A DNA stretch of 64,000 bases from assembly GCF_036373705.1 (NCBI RefSeq), contig NC_089864.1, positions 3,625,001-3,689,000 on the forward strand, read 5' to 3'. Source of the DNA: Amia ocellicauda (lineage: Eukaryota > Chordata > Actinopteri > Amiiformes > Amiidae). Shown one piece after another: positions 11,068 through 20,870 of this stretch. Under the pieces are notes generated by a model, which saw only the letters and a program-made list of their open reading frames with translations, was not told the origin of the DNA and did not search any database. The position numbers and the translations under genes are program-made. Positions within the stretch are counted from its first letter, which is position 1. Each line of letters begins with the position of its first letter.

Positions 11068-12041
11068 CACTACACAGCACTACACTACACTGCACTGCAC
11101 TACACTACACTACACTACACTGCACTACACTACACTGCACTACACTGCACTACACTACACTGCACTACACTGCACTACACTACACTACACTGCACTGCAC
11201 TACACTGCACTACACTACACTGCACTACACTGCACTACACTACACTGCACTGCACTGCACTACACTACACTGCACTACACGACACTGCACTGTACTACAC
11301 TACACTGCACTACACTGCACTACACTGTACTACACTACACTGCACTACACTGCACTGCACTACACTACACTGCACTGCACTGGACTGCACTACACTACAC
11401 TACACTACACTGCACTACACTGCACTACACTACACTACACTGCACTGCACTGTACTACACTACACTGCACTACACTGCACTACACTGCACTGCACTACAC
11501 TACACTGCACTGCACTGCACTGCACTACACTACACTAAACTGTACTACACTGCACTACACTACACTGCACTGCACTACACTTACACTACACTACACTGCA
11601 CTACACTGCACTACACTGTACTGCACTATACTACACTACACTACACTGCACTACACTACACTACGCTGTACTACACTACACTGTACTGCACTGCACTGCA
11701 CTGCACTACACTGCACTACACTACACTACACTACACTGCACTGCACTGCACTACACTACACTACACTGTACTACACTGCACTGCACTACACTACACTGCA
11801 CTACACTGCACTGCACTACACTACACTGCACTACACTAAACTGTACTACACTACACTACACTGCACTACACTACACTACACTGCACTACACTACACTACA
11901 CTGCACTGCACTACACTGCACTGCACTACACTGCACTACACTACACTGCACTACACTACACTGCACTGCACTACACTGCACTGCACTACACTGCACTACA
12001 CTACACTGCACTACACTACACTGCACTACACTACACTACAC
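11068..12041 (+). repeat. 5-bp satellite, array 5 (largest, ~1 kb)
   Basis: Nearly 1 kb of CACTA/CACTG with few variants (TGTAC, TAAAC, one GGAC). It lies between the LTR and the unit carrying stalk exon C2. (GA)n follows at 12166-12191. Confidence 0.95.
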
Positions 12042-12368
12042 TTTTATGGTTTCATTCTAACACGGTGCTGGAGCTTCTAATAAGAGAACAACACAGAAGA
12101 CAATTACAAGTACTAATGATAATTTTCTGTAATAGCATTGTCTCCTACAGAGTGTGCAAATAGACGAGAGAGAGAGAGAGAGAGAGAGAGATAGTTTTGA
12201 TGAGTTAGAAAATAAAAACATTTGTGATTGTGACTAACATTGTGTGTGGGTGAGTGTGTGTGTGTGTGTATGAGAGAATGTGCGTGCACGTGTGTGTGTG
12301 TGTGAGAGTGTGAGTTGTGTGGTGTACGTTGTGTCTGTCTCCAACTGAATCTGATTTCATTATTTCAG

Positions 12369-12401
12369 GTAAAAACGATCATAAAGATGACAACCATTCA
12401 G
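12369..12401 (+). CDS. Receptor stalk exon C2 (charged)
   Basis: 33-bp phase 1-1 exon identical in coding content to C1 (KNDHKDDNHS), with acceptor TTATTTCAG and donor GTGAGT. It is the last stalk exon before the transmembrane exon in this reading. A decayed sister copy follows at about 12666. Confidence 0.5.
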
Positions 12402-12601
12402 GTGAGTAGCTGCTGGGTTCAGTTTTGAATCCCAAGGTAAAATACATTGATTTTCCTGAAACCCCCACTGCACAATATCTCCAACTGTGAGTGTGTCTGC
12501 GTCTGTGTCTGCATATGAGAGTTTGTGTGTGCGAGTGAGTGTGTGAGTGCTTGTGCATTTGCGTGTGTGTGTGAGAGAGTGTTGTATGTGTGCGTGTGTG
12601 T

Positions 12602-12638
<37 letters not shown>

Positions 12639-12851
12639 GTGTCCGTCTCCATCTGAATCTGATTTGGTGAAGATGATGATGGTGATGACAACTATTCAAG
12701 TGAGTCAGCACCCGCGCCCCCTGCTCTCACTGGGGAAAACACTGTCAAGAAATATTTTGCCTAGGGTGCCTACATACTCTAGAATCGCCACTGTGTGCGA
12801 GTGTGTGAGTGTGAGAGTGTGAGTTTGTTGTGTATTGTGTGGTGTGTGAGC

Positions 12852-13049
12852 ATAGGTGGACTGGCCATCAGGCAATTCTGTCAAATGCCAGATATGCCGG
12901 TCTATTCACATGTAGCCGGTCGTCCCAGTGTAGACACCCAGACCGCACATCGGCAACAGCCCCCCAGCCCCCGGACCGCACTTTAATGGGACCCAGTCGT
13001 CGCCCCCCCTGAGTAAATGTCCAGGGCCGTTTTTTGGTCCCAGTCTGCC

Positions 13050-13053
<4 letters not shown>
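12852..13053. mobile_element. Short non-autonomous DNA element (~200 bp)
   Basis: The left end CATAGGTGGACTGGCCATC and the right end GGTCCCAGTCTGCCCCTGTG form imperfect terminal inverted repeats. The interior is GC-rich. It resembles a miniature hAT-type element related to the larger one at 590-2478. Confidence 0.45.
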
Positions 13054-13089
<36 letters not shown>

Positions 13090-13211
13090 CGTGTGAGATT
13101 GTTGTCTCTCTCACTATATTCACAGTTCAGCTCATGTTTACTGCAGCTCAGAGCTCCACTCTTCTTGTATTTGTTGTACTTTGTATTTTTGTATTTTGTT
13201 TTGCCACTTCA

Positions 13212-13244
13212 GCCACTAACCCCAGTTCGGCTAAACCCCATTAG
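13212..13244 (+). pseudogene. Decayed A-type stalk exon
   Basis: Preceded by a TTTTGCCACTTCAG acceptor region matching the A-exon introns. It then reads CCACTAACCCCAGTTCGGC, akin to the A exon. It runs into an in-frame TAG at about 13242 and a (TTAGTA)n stretch, so it is probably not used. Confidence 0.35.
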
Positions 13245-13671
13245 TATTAGTATTAGTAGTTGTGGTAGTATTAATTTGGCTGTACTTCTTTCTTGTTTAA
13301 CTGAGCTGTCAACTTGTCCTATTCACAATCACCATCTGCAGCCCCTGTTCCATGTGAGTATGACACCGGTCTATGCAAGGGACGTCAGGCATGTTGTCTC
13401 TGAAGTTAAGTGTAATGTTATAATGTATAGCAGAGTGACCTTGTAGATAAAATTCAGTTAAGGGAGACAAAACAGAGCAAATTCAGTTAAGAGCAATGCC
13501 TTCATAACTGTTTACTGTAGTATTTCACTGTGAAATCACAGTGGAGAGAAATTGTGGTAAAGCATGGAGAAGTATAGCCGACCATGAACCAGAGCAAAGC
13601 AGATGTGTTTTGGAAATGTATTTTAATAACCATGGGAGGAAACAGCCAGTGCTCTCTGTCTGTCTCTGCAG

Positions 13672-13770
13672 GGAGTAAGATTAAATACCCTGCGGTGGGA
13701 GGAGGAGTGCTCATACTGGTCTGTGTGGTTGTGCTGATCGTGTGCTACTGCAGGAGGTGCAGAAATAAAG
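13672..13770 (+). CDS. Receptor transmembrane exon
   Basis: 99-bp phase 1-1 exon with acceptor GTCTCTGCAG and donor GTTGGT. It encodes SKIKYPAV, then a hydrophobic run of about 20 residues starting GGGVLILVCVVVLIV, then CYCRRCRNK. The basic CRRCRNK after the membrane segment fits a type I protein with the tail inside. It joins in frame to the stalk exons upstream and to tyrosine-motif exon T1 downstream. The TM core has no acidic or basic residue, so nothing suggests pairing with a charged adaptor. Cys residues at the cytoplasmic edge could be palmitoylated (inference). Confidence 0.7.
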
Positions 13771-14123
13771 GTTGGTACCTTCCTGTCTGTCTGTCTGTCC
13801 ATCTATCAATACAAATGCTGTATGTGCACTGTGAAGAAAAAGAAAAGTGAAAACTTACAGTACCTTACTGGTAACATGCTCTGTACCCCAGTTTAGCTCA
13901 GTGCATCGCTTTTTTACTTATTGAAGCCTCATGTTTAATGCTGGCACTACTTGGCCTGTCCTACAATCTTCCACATTAGGAACAAGTGTCAAACCCACTG
14001 AGTCACTATGCCACCCTGTGGCACTGAGGAAGATATCAACATGTATCTTGAAATGTAGCCATTTCAGCCATACTATGAACCCACCTTGCTCTTCCTCTCT
14101 CTCTCTCTCTCTCTCTCCTCTAG

Positions 14124-14177
14124 GCTCCATGGACACATCGACAGACTATGCTGTCGTACACGTGCCTCAGATAACAG
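14124..14177 (+). CDS. Cytoplasmic tail exon T1 (TDYAVV)
   Basis: 54-bp phase 1-1 exon after a CT-rich tract, with acceptor CCTCTAG and donor GTACAC. It encodes SMDTSTDYAVVHVPQIT. TDYAVV fits the ITSM consensus TxYxx[VI], a motif that binds SH2-domain adaptors and phosphatases in leukocyte receptors. It is the first of ten similar small exons. Confidence 0.65.
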
Positions 14178-14382
14178 GTACACTGCCCTTCCTTACCTCT
14201 GTGACATAAGCCGAGGGACGAGGCACAGTTAGAGTGAACTGTCACCTTCCAGAAGCACTGTAGATAATTAAAAAGATAGATGGATGGATGGATAGATTGA
14301 TAAATGGGTGAAGTCAGTGTTCTAGAGTTTGTTCAGTGTATTCTTGTGTGCAGTTTATAGCCATCACTCTGTTGTGTTTCAG

Positions 14383-14436
14383 AAGAAGGGGACCCAGACT
14401 ACACTGAGATAAAGGACCTCAAACCAGCTGAAGAAG
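14383..14436 (+). CDS. Cytoplasmic tail exon T2 (PDYTEI)
   Basis: 54-bp phase 1-1 exon with acceptor GTGTTTCAG and donor GTAGGG. It encodes EEGDPDYTEIKDLKPAEE. The tyrosine has Ile at +3 but Pro at -2, so it is an SH2-type YxxI site and not a strict ITIM. DYTEI is also a typical tail motif of other leukocyte receptors. Confidence 0.65.
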
Positions 14437-14721
14437 GTAGGGTCGGTCTGCCCCCTCTGTCATCCGCCACTGCCCAGTTCTCTGTTGTCATCGTCGTCCC
14501 CCTCCACCTTTTGTTGCGTCTCTCCTCTTGTACATGTGGATGACTAAGTGATTCTCGGTTCCTTCTCTATCATCGTCGATTCTATTAGGATTCTCTCCCT
14601 TATCTCATCTCTCCACTGTCTTACTATCCTAACACTGTGAAGTTTAGGAATCTCCTCACACTACACCACTGGGGGGATGTTATTGCCTGCTGACTGAGAC
14701 GCCTCCTGTGATTGGTCTGAT

Positions 14722-16290
14722 GTTGAGCCAGGAAATTACAGACCAATCAGTCTCCCTGCACTACTTGTAAAATGATTAGACAGAAAACAGAGGAGCATCT
14801 TAATGAAAACCATATTCTTGGAGATAGTCAACATGGGTTTAGACGAGGCAGATCATGTCTTACTAATTTATTAGAGTTATTTGAACTGCAGCTGTAGATC
14901 ACATGAAAGCTTATGATATGATATACTTAGATTTCCAGAAAGCTTTTGATAAGGTTCCACACCAAAGACTGATCCTCAAATTGGAAGCTGTAGGCATTCA
15001 GGGTAATGTAAGTAGATGGATTATGAACTGGTTGATGTCTAGGAAACAGAGGGTGTCGATTAGAGGAGTTGCTTCTAACTGGAGTGAGGTTGTTAGTGGA
15101 GTTCCACAGGGATCAGTATTAGGGCCTTTGCTTTTTCTAATATATATTAATGATTATTTATTATTATTTATGTATTAATTAATTAGCAGACATCCTTAAC
15201 CAGAACTTACGAAATATAAGCGCAATACAAAGTGCAAAATTACAGTGCAGTAAAAGGCATAACATATTACAAATTCCATAATACAGTGCAATTCAAAGCA
15301 TAATACATGTTACAAATTCCAATTCACACAATATATGAGGTCTTACATCCTGGACTGTTAGAGGTGATGAGTGCAGACAAGATGTTAGGTCACAGTCAAG
15401 GGCCAGGGGAAGGGAGCATAGGGGAGATCAAAATACAAATACTAGTAATGCAAGGCAAGTAGTATGATAAACGTTGTATAAGTGCTATCTTACAGGAGAG
15501 TAAATTACTAAATTACAAGTACTGTTTGAAATTATGTGTTTTTGAGTGAGGATTCTGGGATTGTTAGCAAACTTGTCAAATTTGCTGATGATACTAAAAT
15601 AGGTGGCTCAGCAGATACAATCTTGGCAGCACAGGCTATTCAGAGGGACTTGGATAATATTCAGTTGTGGGCCGACACCTGGCAGATGAAATTCAATGTG
15701 AAAAAGTGCAAGGTATTACATGCAGGTAACAAAAATGTCCACTATAATTACACTATGGGAGGAATAGAACTAGATGAAGTAACACATGAGAAAGACCTAG
15801 GAGTCTATGTGGACTCCTCACTTTCTCCATCCAAACAATGTGGGGAAGCAATAAAAAAGGCAAACAGGATGCTAGGGTATATTGTCAAAAGTGTAGAATT
15901 GAAAACAAGGGCAATGATATTCAGACTGTACAATGCACTAGTTAGAGCTCATCTGGATACTGTGGACAGTTCTGGGCTCCACACTTCAAGAAAGATATCG
16001 CTGCTCTAGGGGCAGTTCAAACCAGAGGCGCTTTTCCAGATCAGCAGGGACACACGCACCCAGGGAAACAAATGGAAATTGGGCTTCAAGGCATTCAAGA
16101 CAGAAAACAGGAGACACTTCTTCACACAGAGAGGCGTCACAATCTGAACAAACTCCCTAGCGATGTGGTTGAAGCTGAAAATTTGGGAACACATAAAAAT
16201 ATACTGGATAGGATCCTTGGATCACCAAACGAGCACAATGGGTCGAATGGCCTCCTCTCGTTTGGAAGCTTTCTTATGTTCTTGCATGGG
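14722..16290 (+). mobile_element. CR1-type LINE fragment inserted between tail exons T2 and T3
   Basis: Reverse transcriptase remains read on +: the YRPIS region near 14740, DFQKAFDKVPHQRL near 14930, GVPQGSVLGPLLFLIYIND near 15100, then, after an interruption, KFADDTKIGG near 15580 and DLGVYVDSSLSPSKQCG near 15800. The 3' end near 16240-16280 (GGGTCGAATGGCCTCCTCTCG) is the type found at CR1-like LINE ends. The RT catalytic FADD is present, but stops and a ~360-bp insert break the frame, and the C-terminal region is internally deleted around 16005. An inverted second copy lies at 36230-37770. Confidence 0.8.
15168..15530 (-). mobile_element. SINE-like insert within the LINE
   Basis: It interrupts the RT reading frame between YIND and the FADD block. 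It starts with a TTATTATTTAT run followed by AGCAGACATCCTTAACCAG, the reverse complement of the L2-type 3' tail seen in fish SINEs. It is therefore inserted on the - strand. Confidence 0.5.
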
Positions 16291-16351
16291 TGTATGAATG
16301 CAGAGAGATTGAACGTCTCAGTCGTAACCTCTCTGCTGTTCCTCCCAGCAG

Positions 16352-16405
16352 CTGTAGAAGCGAATGCTGAATCTGACTACGCCGTCATCAGTGAAGCAGA
16401 AGCCA
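16352..16405 (+). CDS. Cytoplasmic tail exon T3 (SDYAVI)
   Basis: 54-bp phase 1-1 exon with acceptor CCCAGCAG and donor GTAAGT. It encodes VEANAESDYAVISEAEA. SDYAVI is a perfect ITIM ([SIVL]xYxx[ILV]), the phosphatase-recruiting motif of inhibitory receptors. Confidence 0.65.
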
Positions 16406-16508
16406 GTAAGTAGTGAGTGCAGATCCACCCTTACAGAGGACATGCGAGGAGCGGGGGGGTGGAGCTCTTTGTCTTTGATGCTGCCCTTGTCTTGTCTCGT
16501 ATTCCTAG

Positions 16509-16571
16509 AGCAAGCCGGCGATCAGGGCTCTGACTACGCTCTGGCCCAGGCCCCGCAGACGGCTAAGGAAG
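16509..16571 (+). CDS. Cytoplasmic tail exon T4 (SDYALA)
   Basis: 63-bp phase 1-1 exon with acceptor ATTCCTAG and donor GTACTG. It encodes QAGDQGSDYALAQAPQTAKE. The tyrosine is kept, but position +3 is Ala, so the ITIM is weakened. Confidence 0.65.
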
Positions 16572-16701
16572 GTACTGACTGTGTTTCTACTGCAGTATAG
16601 CAAGTGCCACCCCACCCCTGTCACAGCACCACCACCAGAAACAGAAATGTCGAGCCTTGCTGTCTAGCTTTTTACCCTCCCATGTTTACAGCATGTTTTT
16701 A

Positions 16702-17440
16702 ACATGGACAGTGACACAATTGTCATCATTTTGGCTCTGTATGCCACCAAAATGGATTTGAAAGGAAACAATGGAACTGGTTCCCTTGCATTTATTGATG
16801 ATACTGACAAAAGCAGCAGGATGAATTCTGAAGTGTTTAGGGCTATATTATCTGCTCAGATTCAGCCAAATGCTTCAAAACTCATTGGGTGGCGCTTCAC
16901 AGTGCAGATGGACAACAACCAGAAGCATACTGCGAAAGCAACCCAAGACTTTTTTAATTTGAAGAAGTGGAATGTTCTGCAATGGCCAAGTCAATCACCT
17001 GACCTGAATCCAACTGAGCAGCATTTCACTTGCTGAAGGCATAACTGAAGGCAAAACGCAACAAAAACAAGCAGGAACTAAAGACACTGCAGTGCACGCC
17101 TGGCAGAGCATCACCAGGGAAGAAACCCAGCATCTGCTGATGTCTATGGGTTCCAGACTTCAGGCAGTCATTGACTGCAAAGGATTTGCAACCAAGTATT
17201 GAAACTCACATCTGAATTCATGATTTTGTTAGTTTGTCCAGTTACCTTTGAACCCCTAAAATTGGGGGGACCACAAATAAAAATGGGTGCAATTCCTACA
17301 CAGTTCACCCAATTTGGATGTAACTAGCATAAAATTAAAGATGAAAGTCTACACTTAAAGCACATCTTGATTGTTTCCTTTCAAATCCATTGTGGTGTTG
17401 TACACAGCCAAAAAGACGACAATCATGTCACTGTCCAAAC
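16702..17440 (+). mobile_element. Degraded Tc1-like element (GTTAGGTCCATA family)
   Basis: The left part begins TGGACAGTGACACAATTGTC and the right part ends near CACTGTCCAAAC. These match the inner ends of the two shorter copies at 18408-18841 and 20871-21319. The outer TIRs are eroded. Confidence 0.6.
16704..17036 (+). pseudogene. Tc1-like transposase fragment (C-terminal)
   Basis: A frame containing RFTVQMDNNQKHTAKATQDF and [14 protein letters not shown], the second and third catalytic-residue regions of Tc1 transposases (D in MDNN, E in NPTE). The N-terminal DNA-binding part and the first catalytic Asp are missing, and the frame stops at 17036 before the normal C-terminus. It lies in the intron between T4 and T5. 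Confidence 0.7.
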
Positions 17441-17575
17441 TGGCTATAGATATAGCTATACAGATATGACAATAGAATCGTTTATGGGACACACTGAGCT
17501 GAGTGTTAGTAGCGACCGCATGATTTTCAATAGGGACAAGATAGGACATCACAAATACTTTTGTCTTCTGCCCAG

Positions 17576-17638
17576 GTCCAGCCTCTGTCCAGGACTCAGA
17601 TTACTCTTCTGTTCAGCCTCCCAAGGATGTTGAGAAAG
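17576..17638 (+). CDS. Cytoplasmic tail exon T5 (SDYSSV)
   Basis: 63-bp phase 1-1 exon with acceptor TCTGCCCAG and donor GTGAGC. It encodes PASVQDSDYSSVQPPKDVEK. SDYSSV is a perfect ITIM. Confidence 0.65.
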
Positions 17639-17773
17639 GTGAGCTCTGGGGCAGGTACTATATTACAATTGATAGTGACAGAATGAACACTGACTCTGGA
17701 GTGGAGGGGTGGGGAGGGTGGAGATGAACTCTGATCTGTGACCCTGTTCTTATCTCATCTCATTCTTTTCTAG

Positions 17774-17830
17774 AGACAACCGGCAGTCCGAATTCAGACA
17801 ACTCTGTGGCTCCCGAGACAGCTGGGAAGG
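17774..17830 (+). CDS. Cytoplasmic tail exon T6 (SDNSVA, tyrosine lost)
   Basis: 57-bp phase 1-1 exon with acceptor CTTTTCTAG and donor GTGAGA. It encodes ETTGSPNSDNSVAPETAGK. Aligned with its sisters, Asn sits where the tyrosine should be (TAC to AAC is one base). Frame and splice sites stay intact. Confidence 0.55.
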
Positions 17831-18226
17831 GTGAGATTGAATGCACTTCCTGTTTCAGAGACTCTTGGGGTCTGGAAGGAGGGGGAGGGGTGTTGGTTGG
17901 CCTTTGGGATGCAGGGATGTGATTTAGAAAGAGGGAGAGCCATCATTCATGGCAGTCAAATGTACCAATCTGCTAAACAATCACCAAACTGCTTTCATCA
18001 ATTGCATTAAACAATTAACCAATTGTACTTGATTAATTTCCTAAAACACACTGCCACACACACAGAATTCCCACAGACACCCCCATGCACACATAGACCC
18101 ACAGATGTCTGTATCCAGCCCAGTAGGAGCTGTAGATCCCGTGTGTTGGACATGTGACTCATGAACAGTTGTTGCAATGCTACCAGAGAAATCTGCTTCA
18201 TCGTGTCCACCCTTGTCTTGTGTCAG

Positions 18227-18286
18227 AGCCAGAGAAAGCTGTTGATTGTGAATATGCTTCTGTGACCAAACCCAAACCAGCACAGA
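18227..18286 (+). CDS. Cytoplasmic tail exon T7 (CEYASV)
   Basis: 60-bp phase 1-1 exon with acceptor TTGTGTCAG and donor GTAAGA. It encodes EPEKAVDCEYASVTKPKPAQ. The tyrosine and Val at +3 are present; position -2 is Cys instead of Ser. Confidence 0.65.
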
Positions 18287-18338
18287 GTAAGACATGAACA
18301 TTTTACTTATATTATCTATCCATCCATCAATCCATCCA

Positions 18339-18342
18339 TCTA

Positions 18343-18406
<64 letters not shown>
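18339..18406 (+). repeat. (CT)n(GT)n(TA)n microsatellite
   Basis: Compound dinucleotide repeat immediately left of the Tc1-like element at 18408. That element's TA target may lie in this tract. Confidence 0.9.
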
Positions 18407-18407
<1 letters not shown>

Positions 18408-18410
<3 letters not shown>

Positions 18411-18841
18411 GTTAGGTCCATACATATTTGGACAGTGACACAACTGTCATCATTTTGGCTCTGTACACCACTACAATGGATTTGAAAAGAATCAATCAAG
18501 ATGTGATTTAGGTGTAGACTTCCATCTTTAATTTGAGGGTAGTTATTTGGGTGAACGGTGTAGGAATTACACCCATTTTCAATCAATACTTGGTTGCAAA
18601 TCCTTTGCAATTCATGATTATGTTAGTTTATCCAATTTCTTTTGAGCCCCTAAAATTGGGGGGGGGGGCACATATAAAAATGGGTGTAATTCCTACACTA
18701 ACTTCACTCAAATTAAAGGTGAAAGTTGACACTTAAAGCACATTGTTTCCTTTCAAATCAATTGTACAGAGTACACAGAGTGTACAGAGCCTAAATTATG
18801 TTAATTGTGTCACTGTCCAAATATTTATGAACCTAACTGTG
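18408..18841. mobile_element. Non-autonomous Tc1-like element (MITE)
   Basis: 434 bp with inverted ends ACAGTTAGGTCCATACATAT and ATATTTATGAACCTAACTGT. It has no coding sequence and belongs to the same family as 20871-21319. Confidence 0.75.
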
Positions 18842-19080
18842 TATATACATCTGTATCTGTGTGTGTATCTGTCTGAATATATTTCTTACTGTGCTTATAT
18901 GTCTTATGTCAGTCAATATTTGTGATTGTCAGTCACTCTATAATGTACTATTGTGAGCCCTGGTCCTGGAGTACCCCTGTGTCTTGTGCTTTGGGTTGTA
19001 GCTGGGCTCTAAAGCTACTAAAACCAATAAAATATGTACACTGCACCTATACATATTTCACCTCTGTCTCTGTATCCCAG

Positions 19081-19131
19081 GCCCTGTAGGCAGCAGCACC
19101 GACAATGCAGCTATACAGAAGACACAGAACG
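19081..19131 (+). CDS. Cytoplasmic tail exon T8 (TDNAAI, tyrosine lost)
   Basis: 51-bp phase 1-1 exon with acceptor GTATCCCAG and donor GTACAG. It encodes PVGSSTDNAAIQKTQN. The motif would be TDYAAI, an ITSM, but Asn replaces tyrosine, the second such case in the array. Confidence 0.5.
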
Positions 19132-19573
19132 GTACAGTGCCCTTCAACTACACAGTTTCCTCTCTTGTACCACTTGTATCTTGAGCTTTGTGCACGTTGC
19201 TTTGCTGTCACTGTTGATTAAGATTAGGTCTGTGGATGTGATCTGGAGCTGAATGGCACTAAGGAGGGGAATTCTCATTGAGAGCACTTAGCCATAGGGC
19301 ACTGCTATGGGATATTATAGTAAAGGATCACAGATAGCCTTCAGTACAGGAATGTTTTGGGTTGTTTTTCTCTCTCTGTCCGTCTGTCTTTGTCTAAGCC
19401 CCCTCCTCTCTCATTCCTTTTCTCTCTCAGTGCCCATTGCCTTTGCTTCCCCTTACCCCTTCCTTCCAGTTCTTCCAATGTTAAGACGCTTGTTTACCAA
19501 TAAAAAACCTCTGACACAGTGTATCACTGACCCTTTGACTGTCTGTGTGTGTCTTTGTGTCTCTGTGTTACAG

Positions 19574-19632
19574 ATGCTGCCCAGTCTAACAATCCAGATT
19601 ATTCTCTCAGGGGCTTCACTAAGAGCTGTTGA
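19574..19632 (+). CDS. Cytoplasmic tail exon T9 (NPDYSL), runs to a stop
   Basis: Acceptor GTGTTACAG. It encodes AAQSNNPDYSLRGFTKSC and then TGA at 19630-19632. No GT donor sits where the sister exons end, so this is either an alternative last exon or one that has lost its donor. NPDY matches the NPxY form used by PTB-domain endocytic adaptors, but Y+3 is Arg, not an aliphatic residue. A Tc1-like element follows 140 bp downstream. Confidence 0.5.
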
Positions 19633-19770
19633 TTGGCATTTTTTTCTCTTTCTTACTCTGCCTGAATTCTCTTTCTTTTTATCTCTCTACTTGTTGCCTT
19701 TCTCTTACTGTATTAGTGAAACTCTCTCAGCCTATTGACCTATTTGTTCCACTACCTATTTGTCTATATA

Positions 19771-20668
19771 CACTGATCAGCCATAACATAATGATCACTG
19801 ACAGGTGAAGTGAATAACACTGATAATCTCGTTATCATGGCACCTGTCAGTGGGTGGGATATATTAGGCAGCAAGTGAACATTTTGTCCTCAAAGTTGAT
19901 GTGTTAGAAGCAGGAAAAATGGGCAAGCGTAAGGATCTGAGCGACTTTGACAAGGGCCACATTGTGATGGCTAGACGACTGGGTCAGAGCATCTCCAAAA
20001 CTGCAGCTCTTGTGGGGTGTTCCCGGTCTGCAGTGGTCAGTACCTATCAAAAGTGGTCTAAGGAAGGAAAAGAGGTGAACCAGCGACAGGGTCATGGGCG
20101 GCCAAGGCTCATTGATGCACGTGGGGAGCGAAGGCTGGCCCATGTGGTCCGATCCAACAGACGAGCTACTGTAGCTCAAATTGCTGAAAAAGTGAATGCT
20201 GGTTCTGATAGAAAGGTGTCAGAACACACAGTGCGTCGCAGTTTGTTGCGTATGGGGCTGCGTAGCCGCAGACCAGTCAGGGTGCCCATGCTGACCCCTG
20301 TCCACTGCCGAAAGTGCCTACAATGGGCACGTGAGCATCAGAACTGGACCACGGAGCAATGGAAGAAGGTGGCCTGGTCTGATGAATCACAAGTTCAAGG
20401 TGTTGACTTGACCTCCAAATTCCCCAGATCTCAATCCAATCGAGCATCTGTGGGATGTGCTGGACAAACAAGTCCGATCCATGGAGGCCCCACCTCGCAA
20501 CTTACAGGACTTAAAGGATCTGTTCCTAACATCTTGGTGCCAGATACCACAGCACACCTTCAGAGGTCTAGTGGAGTCCATGCCTCGACGGGTCAGGGCT
20601 GTTTTGGTGGCAAAAGGGGGACCTACACCATATTAGGCAGGTGGTCATAATGTTATAGCTGATCGGTG
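19771..20668 (+). mobile_element. Tc1-like element, internally deleted
   Basis: Inverted ends CACTGATCAGCCATAACAT and ATGTTATAGCTGATCGGTG, flanked on each side by TA. About 0.9 kb, so shorter than a full 1.2-1.3-kb copy. It lies between tail exons T9 and T10. Confidence 0.85.
19919..20637 (+). pseudogene. Tc1-like transposase, deleted and frameshifted
   Basis: ATG at 19919 opens [20 protein letters not shown] with the paired helix-turn-helix region of Tc1 transposases. The first catalytic Asp is in VAWSDESQ. The sequence then jumps, with loss of about 90 codons and a frame change, to [15 protein letters not shown], which holds the third catalytic residue (E). It ends at the GGPTPY terminus. 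The second catalytic Asp region is gone, so the protein is inactive. Confidence 0.8.
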
Positions 20669-20724
20669 TATCTATATGTATCTGTCTGCATACCTGCCTG
20701 ATCCACCCTGTGTGTGTGTTTCAG

Positions 20725-20792
20725 ATTGTGCGCTGTCCACAGACTCAGAGTACTCCCTCCTACAGCCCATTCAACAAGCCCAAGCACAGTGA
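20725..20792 (+). CDS. Cytoplasmic tail exon T10, last exon (SEYSLL)
   Basis: Acceptor GTGTTTCAG. It encodes CALSTDSEYSLLQPIQQAQAQ and then TGA at 20790-20792. SEYSLL is a perfect ITIM. Its entry phase matches the other cassettes, so splicing T8 to T10 over the interrupted T9 keeps frame and gives a longer tail ending in an ITIM. Confidence 0.6.
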
Positions 20793-20870
20793 GGCTTCAT
20801 CTGTTTTGTGATTGTGAGTGAGTCAGTTCACACTTACCTCATTGGAAGATGAAGCCAGGGAGCAGCACAT

